From: a virus
Virus record (IMG/VR): IMGVR_UViG_3300045003_000194
Location: 1-38,812 of that record
DNA: 38,812 bases
Direction: 5' to 3' (one strand)
The translations under genes and the position numbers were made by a program. This document shows, in pieces, positions 8,352 to 15,604 of this stretch. The notes under the pieces were generated by a model that ran no database searches, was not told where the DNA came from, and was given only the letters and a program-made list of their open reading frames with translations. Positions within the stretch are counted from its first letter, which is position 1. Each line of letters opens with the position of its first letter.

Positions 8352-8533
8352 CGTTCCCGCCCGCCCTCTTCCACCTGATAGCCCTTTACCTTGGCCCAGT
8401 GGATGATCCGCTCGGCAAATTCCTCATCCGTGGTCGAGATCACCGCCACGTTCAGCCGGATGCCGCTGCCGCTCCCTCGCGCCTTCCATACCGACAGCAC
8501 CCGGTTGACGATGCCACTGTTCGCGGATGCCAT
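8348..8533 (-). CDS. Small protein of unknown function
   Basis: Protein of 61 residues ending in an ATGA overlap with the holin-like gene. It has an alternating strand pattern (IRLNVAVISTTDEE) followed by a helix (EFAERIIHWAKVKGYQVEE), a compact alpha/beta mini-domain. The Shine-Dalgarno is close and weak (GAAGGG two bases before ATG), so the start is less sure. The 115 bases upstream, to 8648, hold a short hairpin (GTGGT/ACCAC, 8598-8610) and no convincing gene. Confidence 0.6.
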   Translation of the reverse strand: MASANSGIVNRVLSVWKARGSGSGIRLNVAVISTTDEEFAERIIHWAKVKGYQVEEGGRER

Positions 8534-8648
8534 GACCCTTCAATCGGCAAACCTTGCACGTGCGTACCGCCCAAACACCCGAAGTCAGATGGTCTAAGTG
8601 GTAAAACCACCACGCGCCGCTGACTCTTTTTTCCCCTCTCGCCACCGC

Positions 8649-9455
8649 TCAAAACTGCGCATAACTCACCGAAATCGTAGCCGTGGCCGTGATGGCTCCC
8701 GTGGCCACGCACACCGCATGCCCCGTGGCCTGTGTGCGCGCCAGCGCGCCCAGCGTATTGCCAATGAATGGCAGAATTTGCGGCGTGGTCGAGAGCACCT
8801 GCAGCTGCCACAGGGTTTGCACCACGCTCGCGCAGCCCGCCGCCGTGCCCTCTTCTAAAACGACGGTGCCCGTCGTCGTGGCCGCGCCAAAGCTGATCGA
8901 CATTCCACAGATGTAAATATTGGCGCCAGCAAACACGCCCACCAGCGTGGTGGTGGTAGATTGCGCCGGCTGAATGATGATGGTTTTGTCGCACGCCACG
9001 GGCGAAGTCGGCCCATTGCTGCCGAGCGCCGCTGCCGCAAATTCAATGGGGGCAGCGACTGCCGTATACCAGGCGCTAATCGATCCCGCGCCGTAATTGC
9101 TGACTGCGACGCGCACGCCGTCGTAGTACCCGCCCGCCTGCAGCACATGGCATCCGGTATCGGTGACGCTATTTTGACCGTAGGACGCGGAGGCGATCGT
9201 GGTTGCATTGGAGAAGCTTCCGCCCGGGCCCGCCTGCAGGCTGATTGTGCCGCTGAATCCCGTGGTGCAGTAGGCCAGCAGATGCGTAGACTGCCCGAGG
9301 TTTTGCAGCACCGGGCTGTTCACGTTGGCGCTTTGGTTGGTAAATACGGTGACCGAGACCGTTTGATTGGCCACCGTGCCGAGAAACTGCGCCTGTGCTG
9401 CCATCGCACAAAGCAGCAAGCTTACGAGCGCCAGTTTTGTGCTTCTCACACCCAT
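8649..9455 (-). CDS. Exported beta-rich protein, possible virion decoration
   Basis: Protein of 268 residues. A signal peptide (LALVSLLLCAMAAQA) precedes QFLGTVANQTVSV. The mature part has two beta-sandwich-like halves, each with one or two Cys pairs that could form disulphides in the periplasm: about 25-140 with GSFSNATTIASASYG, and about 145-268 with VACDKTIIIQPAQSTTTT. It overlaps the capsid-like gene upstream by 10 bases, so it lies at the end of the capsid-like block. I infer a surface or spike protein. It has no enzyme motif. Confidence 0.75.
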   Translation of the reverse strand: MGVRSTKLALVSLLLCAMAAQAQFLGTVANQTVSVTVFTNQSANVNSPVLQNLGQSTHLLAYCTTGFSGTISLQAGPGGSFSNATTIASASYGQNSVTDTGCHVLQAGGYYDGVRVAVSNYGAGSISAWYTAVAAPIEFAAAALGSNGPTSPVACDKTIIIQPAQSTTTTLVGVFAGANIYICGMSISFGAATTTGTVVLEEGTAAGCASVVQTLWQLQVLSTTPQILPFIGNTLGALARTQATGHAVCVATGAITATATISVSYAQF

Positions 9456-9982
9456 AGATTGTCCGTCTCCATGTCGCGCGGATAGAGAAAGCCCACCAGT
9501 CGTCCGCCTGCTAGCTGCCCCGCCAGAGCCACCGCCACGTTTTTCACCACGATGGTGACCACTTGATTTTCGAAAATGCGGAAGCCCGCAATCTCCACCG
9601 GGTTCGAAGGGTTACCGAGCGAGGTCAGAATATTGTCGTAAGACGTCGCCCCCGGAGGTGGCGCGCCATCCACCAGAATCTGCCACACCACCGCGCCCGA
9701 ACCTTCCACCCATCCCCCGCCCACGAAATTATTGGCGATTTTTTTGATGATGCCGTGCCGGCCGAGCGGCACCTGAAATTGCACGATGTTCGCCTGCGCT
9801 GCGACCGCCGGCAGCGCTACGTAATTGGATTGGTCGAGATTCTCCCAGCGCTCCGGCGGCCACAGGTGAATCGGTAAACTCACCGGCTGAATCACCCGCG
9901 CCTGCGCTGGCTGGCTCGGAATGCCCGGCCCGCCGCCTGCCTGCCGTGCGATGCGCTGCGGAGTGATGACTTTAGAGCTCAT
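9446..9982 (-). CDS. Virion-protein candidate, beta-rich
   Basis: Protein of 178 residues with a proline-rich N-terminal arm (about 1-40) and a beta-rich core: QFQVPLGRHGIIKKIANNF, VVWQILVDG, RIFENQVVTIVVKNVAV, ending in RLVGFLYPRD. The pattern of short strands with a final GFLYP strand fits a jelly-roll or related beta-sandwich. The size is close to the small capsid protein of P23-77 (VP16, 173 residues), but this is a size argument only. It overlaps the preceding gene by 11 bases and the exported beta protein by 10. I infer a capsid or vertex protein. Confidence 0.65.
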   Translation of the reverse strand: MSSKVITPQRIARQAGGGPGIPSQPAQARVIQPVSLPIHLWPPERWENLDQSNYVALPAVAAQANIVQFQVPLGRHGIIKKIANNFVGGGWVEGSGAVVWQILVDGAPPPGATSYDNILTSLGNPSNPVEIAGFRIFENQVVTIVVKNVAVALAGQLAGGRLVGFLYPRDMETDNLWV

Positions 9983-10487
9983 TGGACAAGGTTCCTGTAA
10001 AGGGTGCGGACTGTCCGTACAGCGCGAGTTGCACCGTGTTGGCGACCGCTTCCAGGTTCTGCATCATGATCTGCATTTGCGACTTGGGCAAATCGAAACG
10101 GTAGGGCTCGCGCAAGAAAAACCAGGCCACCGGCCCCGGAGAATTTCCCCCACCCAGGTTGGGAAATTGAATGCCACGATCGTTCAATCGCCGCTGCTTC
10201 ACCAGGTCATAGAACTGTGCCCGGAATCCGCCCACGGTGTTCACACTGGCACTGCACCCGATCGCGAGCAGATGCCAGTCGCTCATCACATCCACTTTGA
10301 CGATGAGCGATTGCTGCGCCCCGATGACGCCGTTGACCACTTCCCAGCGCGGCTGATAGCCCGGCAGCCCAGGCGGCTCTTTTTCCGCCATGCGATAGAC
10401 GGAAGACTGCAGCGCCCGCAGGGGCAGCATGCGCGCCAGCGGATTCAAAAAGTCGGCGCGCAATGTCTTGATGTTGGCTTGCTGCAT
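9972..10487 (-). CDS. Virion-protein candidate
   Basis: Protein of 171 residues. The start at 10487 follows AAAGG by 5 bases; a longer frame to 10805 only shadows the next gene. It has a helical N-terminal half (TLRADFLNPLARMLPLRALQ), then strands, with FRAQFYDLVKQRRLNDRGIQ, VAWFFLREPYRFD and a final amphipathic stretch QIMMQNLEAVANTVQLALYG. It lies between two beta-rich proteins of similar size in the presumed capsid operon. Function inferred from place only. Confidence 0.6.
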   Translation of the reverse strand: MQQANIKTLRADFLNPLARMLPLRALQSSVYRMAEKEPPGLPGYQPRWEVVNGVIGAQQSLIVKVDVMSDWHLLAIGCSASVNTVGGFRAQFYDLVKQRRLNDRGIQFPNLGGGNSPGPVAWFFLREPYRFDLPKSQMQIMMQNLEAVANTVQLALYGQSAPFTGTLSNEL

Positions 10488-10498
10488 TGCGCCCTTTC

Positions 10499-10933
10499 TT
10501 AGTGCTTTGGTTTCGCCCAGAGCTTGAAGCCCGAGAAAACCACTTCCACCGTATTCGGCGCGCCCGATGTATCCGAAAACAGCAGCGTGTACGTGCGCGT
10601 CGCCGGCATAACAAAGGGAACACCCAGAGGCCACGCAGCTGCGGCTGCCGCAGTCCCCGCCCATAAGTCGATGTTGATGCCGTTGAAAGCGCCCGCCCCC
10701 GAAACTGCTGAAGCCGTCGTGCCGATAAAATCGCGCCCCGTGGCTGCTTCTTTCATGAGCACCTTGAGCAGGTTCGAGGTGCGCGAGGCTTTCAGCCACC
10801 ACCATTCGAAGTCGGCATCCGCCTGAATCTGGAATTGGTTCGGGTCTTGCACGGCGCTCGCCGGCACCACCCGATCGAGCACGTATTCGAAATACTGCCG
10901 CTCAAACTGATCGTCAACTTGAGTCGGGTCCAT
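10499..10933 (-). CDS. Virion-protein candidate, beta-sandwich
   Basis: Protein of 144 residues from the ATG at 10933, with AAAGTGAG 7 bases upstream; a GTG at 10945 is an alternative. Features include QIQADADFEWWWLKASRTS, a Gly/Ala loop, then PFVMPATRTYTLLFSDTSG and NTVEVVFSGFKLW. A final strand pair of the kind N-T-V-x-V-x-F-x-G-x-K suggests a beta-sandwich or jelly-roll structural protein. It is the first gene after the hairpin that follows the best major capsid candidate, which suggests lower expression than that gene. Confidence 0.62.
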   Translation of the reverse strand: MDPTQVDDQFERQYFEYVLDRVVPASAVQDPNQFQIQADADFEWWWLKASRTSNLLKVLMKEAATGRDFIGTTASAVSGAGAFNGINIDLWAGTAAAAAAWPLGVPFVMPATRTYTLLFSDTSGAPNTVEVVFSGFKLWAKPKH

Positions 10934-10965
10934 ATGTGGACTCACTTTCCGCGAAAGAATGTGTG

Positions 10966-10989
10966 GAGCCGGAAATCTCGCCCCGGCTC
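10966..10989 (-). terminator. Intercistronic hairpin after capsid candidate
   Basis: Perfect 7-bp inverted repeat GAGCCGG/CCGGCTC with a 10-base loop in the 96-base gap after the stop of the gene at 11030. No clean T run follows on the minus strand (TTCTTT only), so it is more likely an attenuator or mRNA-stabilising stem than a full terminator. Confidence 0.45.
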
Positions 10990-11029
10990 TCCTGAAGCTT
11001 GCGCAACGGGCGAGCGCGTTGGTTGTGCT

Positions 11030-11800
11030 TTACAGAATCGCGCGCATCAGTACACCTTCGAGGTACACATGGACGTTCAGTCCAGTGCCCACGAACTGCG
11101 TAGCCGGTGCCACCGCCAGCGTGGTGAATGCGGCCGATCCGGTAAGCGTCGGATCGAGCGTGACAAAAAAGTTTTGCTGCTGCTCGATCAGTTGCCCGAG
11201 AATCGGATCCATCGGCGGAAGCCCCGGAACTTGCGGAGCATCGTCCACGATGGTGTACGCATTGAGCGCATGCGGATATCCGTTTGCGCCCGCATTCGCC
11301 ATGGTGCCGCCCGCTGCCAGCGTCTGCGTGTCGGGATAGGTGCCAAAAGGCCCGCCCCCGGCCGGCAGCTTCGAAACCAGCGTGGTCGAATAATCCTTCC
11401 CGCTGATTTGCAGCTGCGCCAGCGTCTGCCCGATGAACGAAACCAGATCCTGTGGTGCCGCGTCCCCCCGCACAATGACGGAGATGACTTTGACCAGCAT
11501 CTTCTTGGGTGCATCGAGCATTCCCGGCTGCACCAGGTTGGTGTGGTACAAAGTCTTGATGAACGCCGCGCCGCCCGAAGGGGTATAACTGGCCCCGATG
11601 GGCTGAGCGAACAGGCTCTGCTTCGTCACCGCCGTCGCTACCGCGATCCCGTAGAAATCAAAAATGGGCTGCACCAAATACTCGAGTTGCCCGGCAATGA
11701 TGGGATTCTTGCGCAGCATCTCGAGCCGCGGCCGGCCCACTTCCCTCTCCGTGATTTCGCGGCAATGCGCGAAGCGTGATTGAAATCTTTTGTTGACCAT
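11030..11800 (-). CDS. Best candidate for major capsid protein
   Basis: Protein of 256 residues. The ATG at 11800 follows GGGAGG by 10 bases. The N-terminus is basic with a helix (FAHCREITEREVGRPRLEML), then ITERE..PIIAGQLEYLVQPI. The second half is beta-rich and ends with PATQFVGTGLNVHVYLEGVL, like the last strands of a viral jelly-roll. Supporting points are the size (P23-77 VP17 has 291 residues), a strong Shine-Dalgarno, a following intercistronic hairpin, and a place in the centre of the structural arm. I see no HK97-fold features and no scaffold or protease next to it. It could also be a minor virion protein; structure prediction would decide. Confidence 0.55.
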   Translation of the reverse strand: MVNKRFQSRFAHCREITEREVGRPRLEMLRKNPIIAGQLEYLVQPIFDFYGIAVATAVTKQSLFAQPIGASYTPSGGAAFIKTLYHTNLVQPGMLDAPKKMLVKVISVIVRGDAAPQDLVSFIGQTLAQLQISGKDYSTTLVSKLPAGGGPFGTYPDTQTLAAGGTMANAGANGYPHALNAYTIVDDAPQVPGLPPMDPILGQLIEQQQNFFVTLDPTLTGSAAFTTLAVAPATQFVGTGLNVHVYLEGVLMRAIL

Positions 11801-11889
11801 TTTTCTTTCGCCTCCCTTCAGGTCAGAATCCTTTCCTTCGCGAGCACCCTGCGAACCGCACCGCACGAGTGCCCGCTACCGCTTTGGAA

Positions 11890-12420
11890 CTAGAATCGCG
11901 TTTGGAAACGCGAGCGATAGCGCGAAACGCCCAGCCCGTGGACGCCTTTCACAGGCGCCGGCGGAAGCATGGGAATGACGCGCCCGTAAGCATCCGAGGC
12001 CGTGGGAACCGGGAACGCCGAATTTACGTAGAGTCCCAGCCCAGGCACCGCGACGCCCGCCTGCTTGACCGTCTTGATCAGCGCCGCCAGGATTCCGCCC
12101 TTGAGCACTTCTTCGCCCGCGGGTGCGCCGGCCACTGCTTTGCCCACGAAAGAGGCCGCAATCGCAGCCGCGACTGTCGCCGCGACATCCAGCCATCCCG
12201 ACTGCCCCAGGAAGCTGGCGCCAAAATTCGCGCCCGCCATGCCCGCTGCATTCCAGGCCACATCTTTCACCACGGAGCCACTGACCCCGAAGGGGTTGTG
12301 GCGCCGGCGATGATGCCGATGATGATGTCTCGCCATTGTGCTTTCACCTCCTTCTGAGCCGCGCCCCGCGAAATAGCTCCGCGGCGTGTAGCTCGGATTG
12401 AAAACCCGGATTTTCGCCAC
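11890..12420 (-). CDS. Arg/His-rich hydrophobic protein, membrane- and DNA-binding virion candidate
   Basis: Protein of 176 residues from a GTG at 12420 with GGAGG 6 bases upstream. A second in-frame ATG at 12336 has a near-perfect AGAAGGAGGTGA 8 bases upstream, so a shorter form of 148 residues starting MARHHHRHHRRRHNPF is likely made as well. The His/Arg cluster is strongly basic. It is followed by small-residue hydrophobic stretches (DVAATVAAAIAASFVGKAV and GGILAALIKTVKQAGVAVP) that look like glycine/alanine-zipper membrane segments. A basic head plus a membrane-embedding body suits a protein that links packaged DNA to an internal membrane, as proposed for P23-77 VP11. That role is inference. 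Confidence 0.75.
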   Translation of the reverse strand: MAKIRVFNPSYTPRSYFAGRGSEGGESTMARHHHRHHRRRHNPFGVSGSVVKDVAWNAAGMAGANFGASFLGQSGWLDVAATVAAAIAASFVGKAVAGAPAGEEVLKGGILAALIKTVKQAGVAVPGLGLYVNSAFPVPTASDAYGRVIPMLPPAPVKGVHGLGVSRYRSRFQTRF

Positions 12421-12441
12421 AGCGATCCTCCGAAAACTTTT

Positions 12442-13155
12442 TTAGCCACCCAGCTGGAATCGTCCGCCGACGAAATACCCTTCCATCTGCTCTGGGTTCG
12501 AATCGTCCAGCAGCAAACTCAGATGCGTGCCCTCCGCATGGTTCACGCTGCCGCGAATGCGCCCGAATCCGCCTTGCGCCCCGCCCAGCATCACGTTCAT
12601 TTGCGCAATCGGGTGAATCACCCCGAACACATGCCCGTCGCGCGCCGTGATTTTGTCGCGCACCCGATCACCCACAATGGGGCAGCCCACCAAACTCTGC
12701 GCGATGCGTGGAGGCACGCAGCCTTTGCAGCCCGTCTTTACCGACTTGGGACAGGCGTGCTTCGCGTGCGCCGGAACCCAGCGCGGGTCAGGGATTGCCG
12801 GCAGTGGCGGAAGTCCGAAGGGCAGAAGCAAATCTTGCTGGTCGCGTGAAATCGCGAGAATTGGAGAAGCGTTGTAGCCCAGCCAGTCGAGCGTGATGGA
12901 CGCCCAGAGCAGCGCCTGTTTTTCGCTGAAGGGATGCAGGCCGGGTTGGTTGCGCAGCTCCGTCGCCTGTCGCGCATTCTGCCAACGTGTGCGCGACTGC
13001 GAGAGGCCCGCCGTGGACCGCTGCGCCTCAAACACCAGATTGGTCAATCGCCCGATGACGATGTAGTTTTTCTGCCGGATGGTCTCCTGCTGGATCTTGA
13101 TCCGGTCCGCCAGCTTGAACGTCGAAGGAACGATGACCGCTGCCGCTGTGCTCAT
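12442..13155 (-). CDS. Virion-protein candidate, family not recognised
   Basis: Protein of 237 residues, directly upstream of the Arg/His-rich protein gene. A short Ala/Val N-terminus leads to DRIKIQQETIRQKNYIVIGR and a helical region with RTRWQNARQATELR. A Cys-rich segment (HACPKSVKTGCKGCVPP) in the middle could bind a metal. The C-terminal part is Gly-rich with strands (MNVMLGGAQGGFGRIRG). It could be a second capsid-shell protein or an internal protein. No catalytic motif is seen. Confidence 0.6.
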   Translation of the reverse strand: MSTAAAVIVPSTFKLADRIKIQQETIRQKNYIVIGRLTNLVFEAQRSTAGLSQSRTRWQNARQATELRNQPGLHPFSEKQALLWASITLDWLGYNASPILAISRDQQDLLLPFGLPPLPAIPDPRWVPAHAKHACPKSVKTGCKGCVPPRIAQSLVGCPIVGDRVRDKITARDGHVFGVIHPIAQMNVMLGGAQGGFGRIRGSVNHAEGTHLSLLLDDSNPEQMEGYFVGGRFQLGG

Positions 13156-13234
13156 TACGTGTTGGCCCTCTCTTGGAGCCTCTGTGCTGTGTCCGGTTGT
13201 GCGTGCTGACCGCAGTGCCGGACGTTGAAAACTT

Positions 13235-13573
13235 TCACATTACATCGAAAACAATCTCATCTCGATATCGCTGCATCAATTCGTCATAAGGCTGGGACCA
13301 ATCGAGGTCACGCGCTATCACTTGCCCCGGTAGCTTCAGATTTGCGCTCATGCACTGCTCGCAGCGCACGCGGAAATCATTCGGGCAATTGCTGATTCCG
13401 TCACGCTTCCAGGTTCCACCGCGCGTGCCGTGATCAGGATGAAGCGCAGGCTTTCCGCACACTGCGCAGAGATGGCCCAACTGACAAAGCGAGCCGAGCG
13501 GAACGCTCACAACCTCACCAATGAAGGCTGAGCCATCGGTACTCACGCACGTTATTTCATCGCCCTCTTTCAA
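13235..13573 (-). CDS. HNH-like zinc-binding protein
   Basis: Protein of 112 residues. It starts at a TTG that overlaps the stop of the preceding gene (TTGA) and has GGGG 8 bases upstream. The N-terminal 30 residues look like a small beta barrel (DEITCVSTDGSAFIGEVVSV). Then come LCAVCGKPALHPDHG and VRCEQCMSANLK: a CxxC pair, an HxxH and a second CxxC in the order of an HNH/recombination-endonuclease VII-like zinc fold. The Asn position is unclear, so nuclease activity is uncertain. Unusual among the structural genes. Confidence 0.7.
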   Translation of the reverse strand: MKEGDEITCVSTDGSAFIGEVVSVPLGSLCQLGHLCAVCGKPALHPDHGTRGGTWKRDGISNCPNDFRVRCEQCMSANLKLPGQVIARDLDWSQPYDELMQRYRDEIVFDVM

Positions 13574-14748
13574 TTGATGATCCCCGCTTCTTCAATCCGA
13601 TAATCCCCGCCTTCCAGCAGCAACCGTTTCACTCGCACATCAAAGAGCACGGTCGGCCGCTCCCCGTTCTCTTCCCCAAAGTCGTGCCGCCAGGAATCCG
13701 CCTCTGGATGCGGCACATGTTCTTTGCGCTGCCGGTAGTCAATTCTTCGAGCCTCGCCGAGTTCCCAGAGTCCCTCTCCACGATCTCGTGCTCCGAAGAG
13801 CGCGAGGCCCAAACTTACATCCTGATCGCCGCCCACGAAATACATCTGCCGCGCCGATTCATCCCCAACTAAGATGGTTCCACCCGAGGCTTGAATCTGC
13901 ATTATCTGCCCACCCTTCACCGGCTTCACGTAGAGAGCAAGTAGCGTGCCAAGCTTCGCGTAGTCGCCCGCGCGCATGTGCGGTTCACTCATCACCGCGA
14001 TGCGATCAACCGCCTTGCCCGTGAATGTTTCCCGCAGCGCTTCCGCCGAGGGATTCCCGCGCTTACCCCAGTTGTGCCGCGATGCCGGTCGCAGCGTCGC
14101 GCCCTGTGGCAGATGCGGCCCGCGATGCCCCGGCTTGCGCGTGCACTGATATCCGCCGATCCTCGCCCCGCAGATCTCCGCAGGGTTGATAGGTAAGCCG
14201 TCCGCATCGTATTTCTGCTCACCGTACAATTCATGGAACACGCGCGCCTGTCGTGAATGCTTACCTGCAGCCCGCGCGGATTTCCGCAGCCCGCCCAGGT
14301 ATTCGCGCTCCTCTTGCCGCTTGCGCCGCACCCCCGCGCGGAAGCTGCGCCGCGACTCTGCCAATTCTTTCTTTGTGGGCTTCGATGGAGAGAAGCCGAG
14401 AAAGCTACCCAGCGAGTTAGTGCGTGCTTCCGGGTTGGTGCGAATGGTCACCTCGCCGCCCGGAATGGGAATCTTGATTTCCTGTTCTTTCGATGGCGAC
14501 GGATTCGCGCCCAGCACAATCAGGTCGCTCGGGTTGTGTGCTGGCTTCACCACTTTCTTTTTGCGCCGCTTAATCGGATTGGTGCGCGGACTCATGACGA
14601 TGTAGCGGTATCCGTGCCGCGTGGGCGTGCCCCGGATGAATGCGCCTTTGGTCTTGCGCTCTTTCGCCACCGCATCTTTCTTTTCCGCGAAGGCCCCATG
14701 GAACATGTAGCCGTAGCCCTCGCCCGCGTTTTTGCGCTTGCGGCTCAT
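13570..14748 (-). CDS. Basic protein with repeated Asn-Pro motifs and conserved C-terminal domain
   Basis: Protein of 392 residues starting at the ATG at 14748. The N-terminal 170 residues are very basic and carry repeated NP motifs (RTNPIKRRKKK, AHNPSDL, GANPSPS, RTNPEARTN). A small Cys/His cluster follows (ICGARIGGYQCTRKPGH), then RGNPSAEALRETFTGKAVDR, and a C-terminal domain of about 150 residues with alternating strands (GGTILVGDESARQMYFVGG and a final GGDYRIEEAGIIN). I know similar NPSAEAL...FTG proteins only as uncharacterised phage genes. It is the first gene of its operon section and may bind DNA. Function unknown. Confidence 0.75.
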   Translation of the reverse strand: MSRKRKNAGEGYGYMFHGAFAEKKDAVAKERKTKGAFIRGTPTRHGYRYIVMSPRTNPIKRRKKKVVKPAHNPSDLIVLGANPSPSKEQEIKIPIPGGEVTIRTNPEARTNSLGSFLGFSPSKPTKKELAESRRSFRAGVRRKRQEEREYLGGLRKSARAAGKHSRQARVFHELYGEQKYDADGLPINPAEICGARIGGYQCTRKPGHRGPHLPQGATLRPASRHNWGKRGNPSAEALRETFTGKAVDRIAVMSEPHMRAGDYAKLGTLLALYVKPVKGGQIMQIQASGGTILVGDESARQMYFVGGDQDVSLGLALFGARDRGEGLWELGEARRIDYRQRKEHVPHPEADSWRHDFGEENGERPTVLFDVRVKRLLLEGGDYRIEEAGIIN

Positions 14749-14752
14749 TGGC

Positions 14753-14780
14753 TTGACACCTCGCCAGCCATGGATAAGAT
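14753..14780 (+). promoter_or_regulatory. Candidate sigma-70-type promoter
   Basis: TTGACA (14753-14758), a 16-base spacer and TAAGAT (14775-14780) on the plus strand, just before the only plus-strand genes of the structural arm. It would give a leader of about 70 bases to the GTG at 14857. Confidence 0.5.
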
Positions 14781-14856
14781 TTCAGGGGCAAAAAAGAAAC
14801 GCACCGCACTGGAATTCCCGCCCGGGATCAGAACGATGCGCCTCAGGAGCTGACTT

Positions 14857-15147
14857 GTGAGTGAGAATATACCACGCAAACCGATCGACCAGATTCGAGA
14901 AGCTCTCAGACGCGAAGCCGCAGCCGAAGCCCGACTCCAAAAATTAGAAGTACAAGTTAAGGCTTTGAAGGTTGCTCTCTGTGTGCAAGCGTGTCGCACG
15001 CCAGACGACGTACAACCGTATCTGGATCGGTTGGCGGAATTCGAAGCGCACGCAGCCCGGCAAAGTACAGCGGAAGCGCCCGAAGCCATGAGCGAATTTC
15101 TGCGATCTCTGCTGGCGAAAGCGGATCGTCGGGAATCGGACGCGTAG
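14857..15147 (+). CDS. Coiled-coil protein of the plus-strand island
   Basis: Protein of 96 residues from a GTG with AGGAG 7 bases upstream. Charged heptad-like helix (IREALRREAAAEARLQKLEV) then a second helix (VQPYLDRLAEFEAHAARQ). It points against the surrounding minus-strand operon and has its own candidate promoter, so it is expressed separately, like a moron. A minus-strand frame at 14957-15223 overlaps it but lacks a comparable ribosome site. Function unknown. Confidence 0.65.
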   Translation: MSENIPRKPIDQIREALRREAAAEARLQKLEVQVKALKVALCVQACRTPDDVQPYLDRLAEFEAHAARQSTAEAPEAMSEFLRSLLAKADRRESDA

Positions 15148-15284
15148 TCCGCTTTTTCGGGGAGCGCTTCATTGCCCCCATCATAACCCCGTTCGCCCTG
15201 CTTTCGTCGCCCGATGGTGCCATTCCCCGCCACTAGCGCCGGGCAGTAGAGTGTTGACCCTTCCCTCAGAAAGCGAATCCCACC

Positions 15285-15602
15285 ATGGAATACAGTGAGC
15301 AGATTCTGCTTCAGGCTGCGCAAAAACTGTGGAACGAGGCAACTGGAATCATTGCTGCAACCGCTACACTTTTCACCTTGGTTGCCTTTTTTGCGGGACT
15401 CATCGGTACATCTGCACTGTTCTTGCTCAGCAAAACCGATATTAATGGTGGCGTTCTGTTTTGCGCCATTGTGTGTGCCGCTGTTGGTCTCGCCATCGGC
15501 ATCTGGGAAGGGAAGCGACGCGCTTTTGAGTTGCGCGTTAAGGCGCAGCAAATCTTCGTGCTCGTACAGATCGAGCACAACACGCGGAATGTGCGCACCT
15601 GA
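15285..15602 (+). CDS. Small two-helix membrane protein
   Basis: Protein of 105 residues with two membrane helices (about 22-47, IIAATATLFTLVAFFAGLIG, and about 55-73, GVLFCAIVCAAVGLAIGIW) and a basic cytoplasmic tail containing EGKRRAFELRVKAQQ. It lies on the plus strand, convergent with the anchored-protein block whose last stop is two bases away. The 137 bases before it contain no clear gene. Possible roles are superinfection exclusion or a host-interaction moron. Unproven. Confidence 0.7.
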   Translation: MEYSEQILLQAAQKLWNEATGIIAATATLFTLVAFFAGLIGTSALFLLSKTDINGGVLFCAIVCAAVGLAIGIWEGKRRAFELRVKAQQIFVLVQIEHNTRNVRT

Positions 15603-15604
15603 TT

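Noticed and set aside
8424-8645. Minus-strand frame with CKVC and aromatic residues
   Set aside because: Its second half is a shadow of the gene at 8348-8533, and the first 37 codons alone, with weak start context, are not enough to call a gene.
14957-15223. Minus-strand frame with DDPLSPAEIAEIRSWL
   Set aside because: It looks partly protein-like but overlaps the plus-strand gene at 14857-15147, which has AGGAG 7 bases before its start and a promoter. The minus frame has no comparable site. I keep a small doubt.
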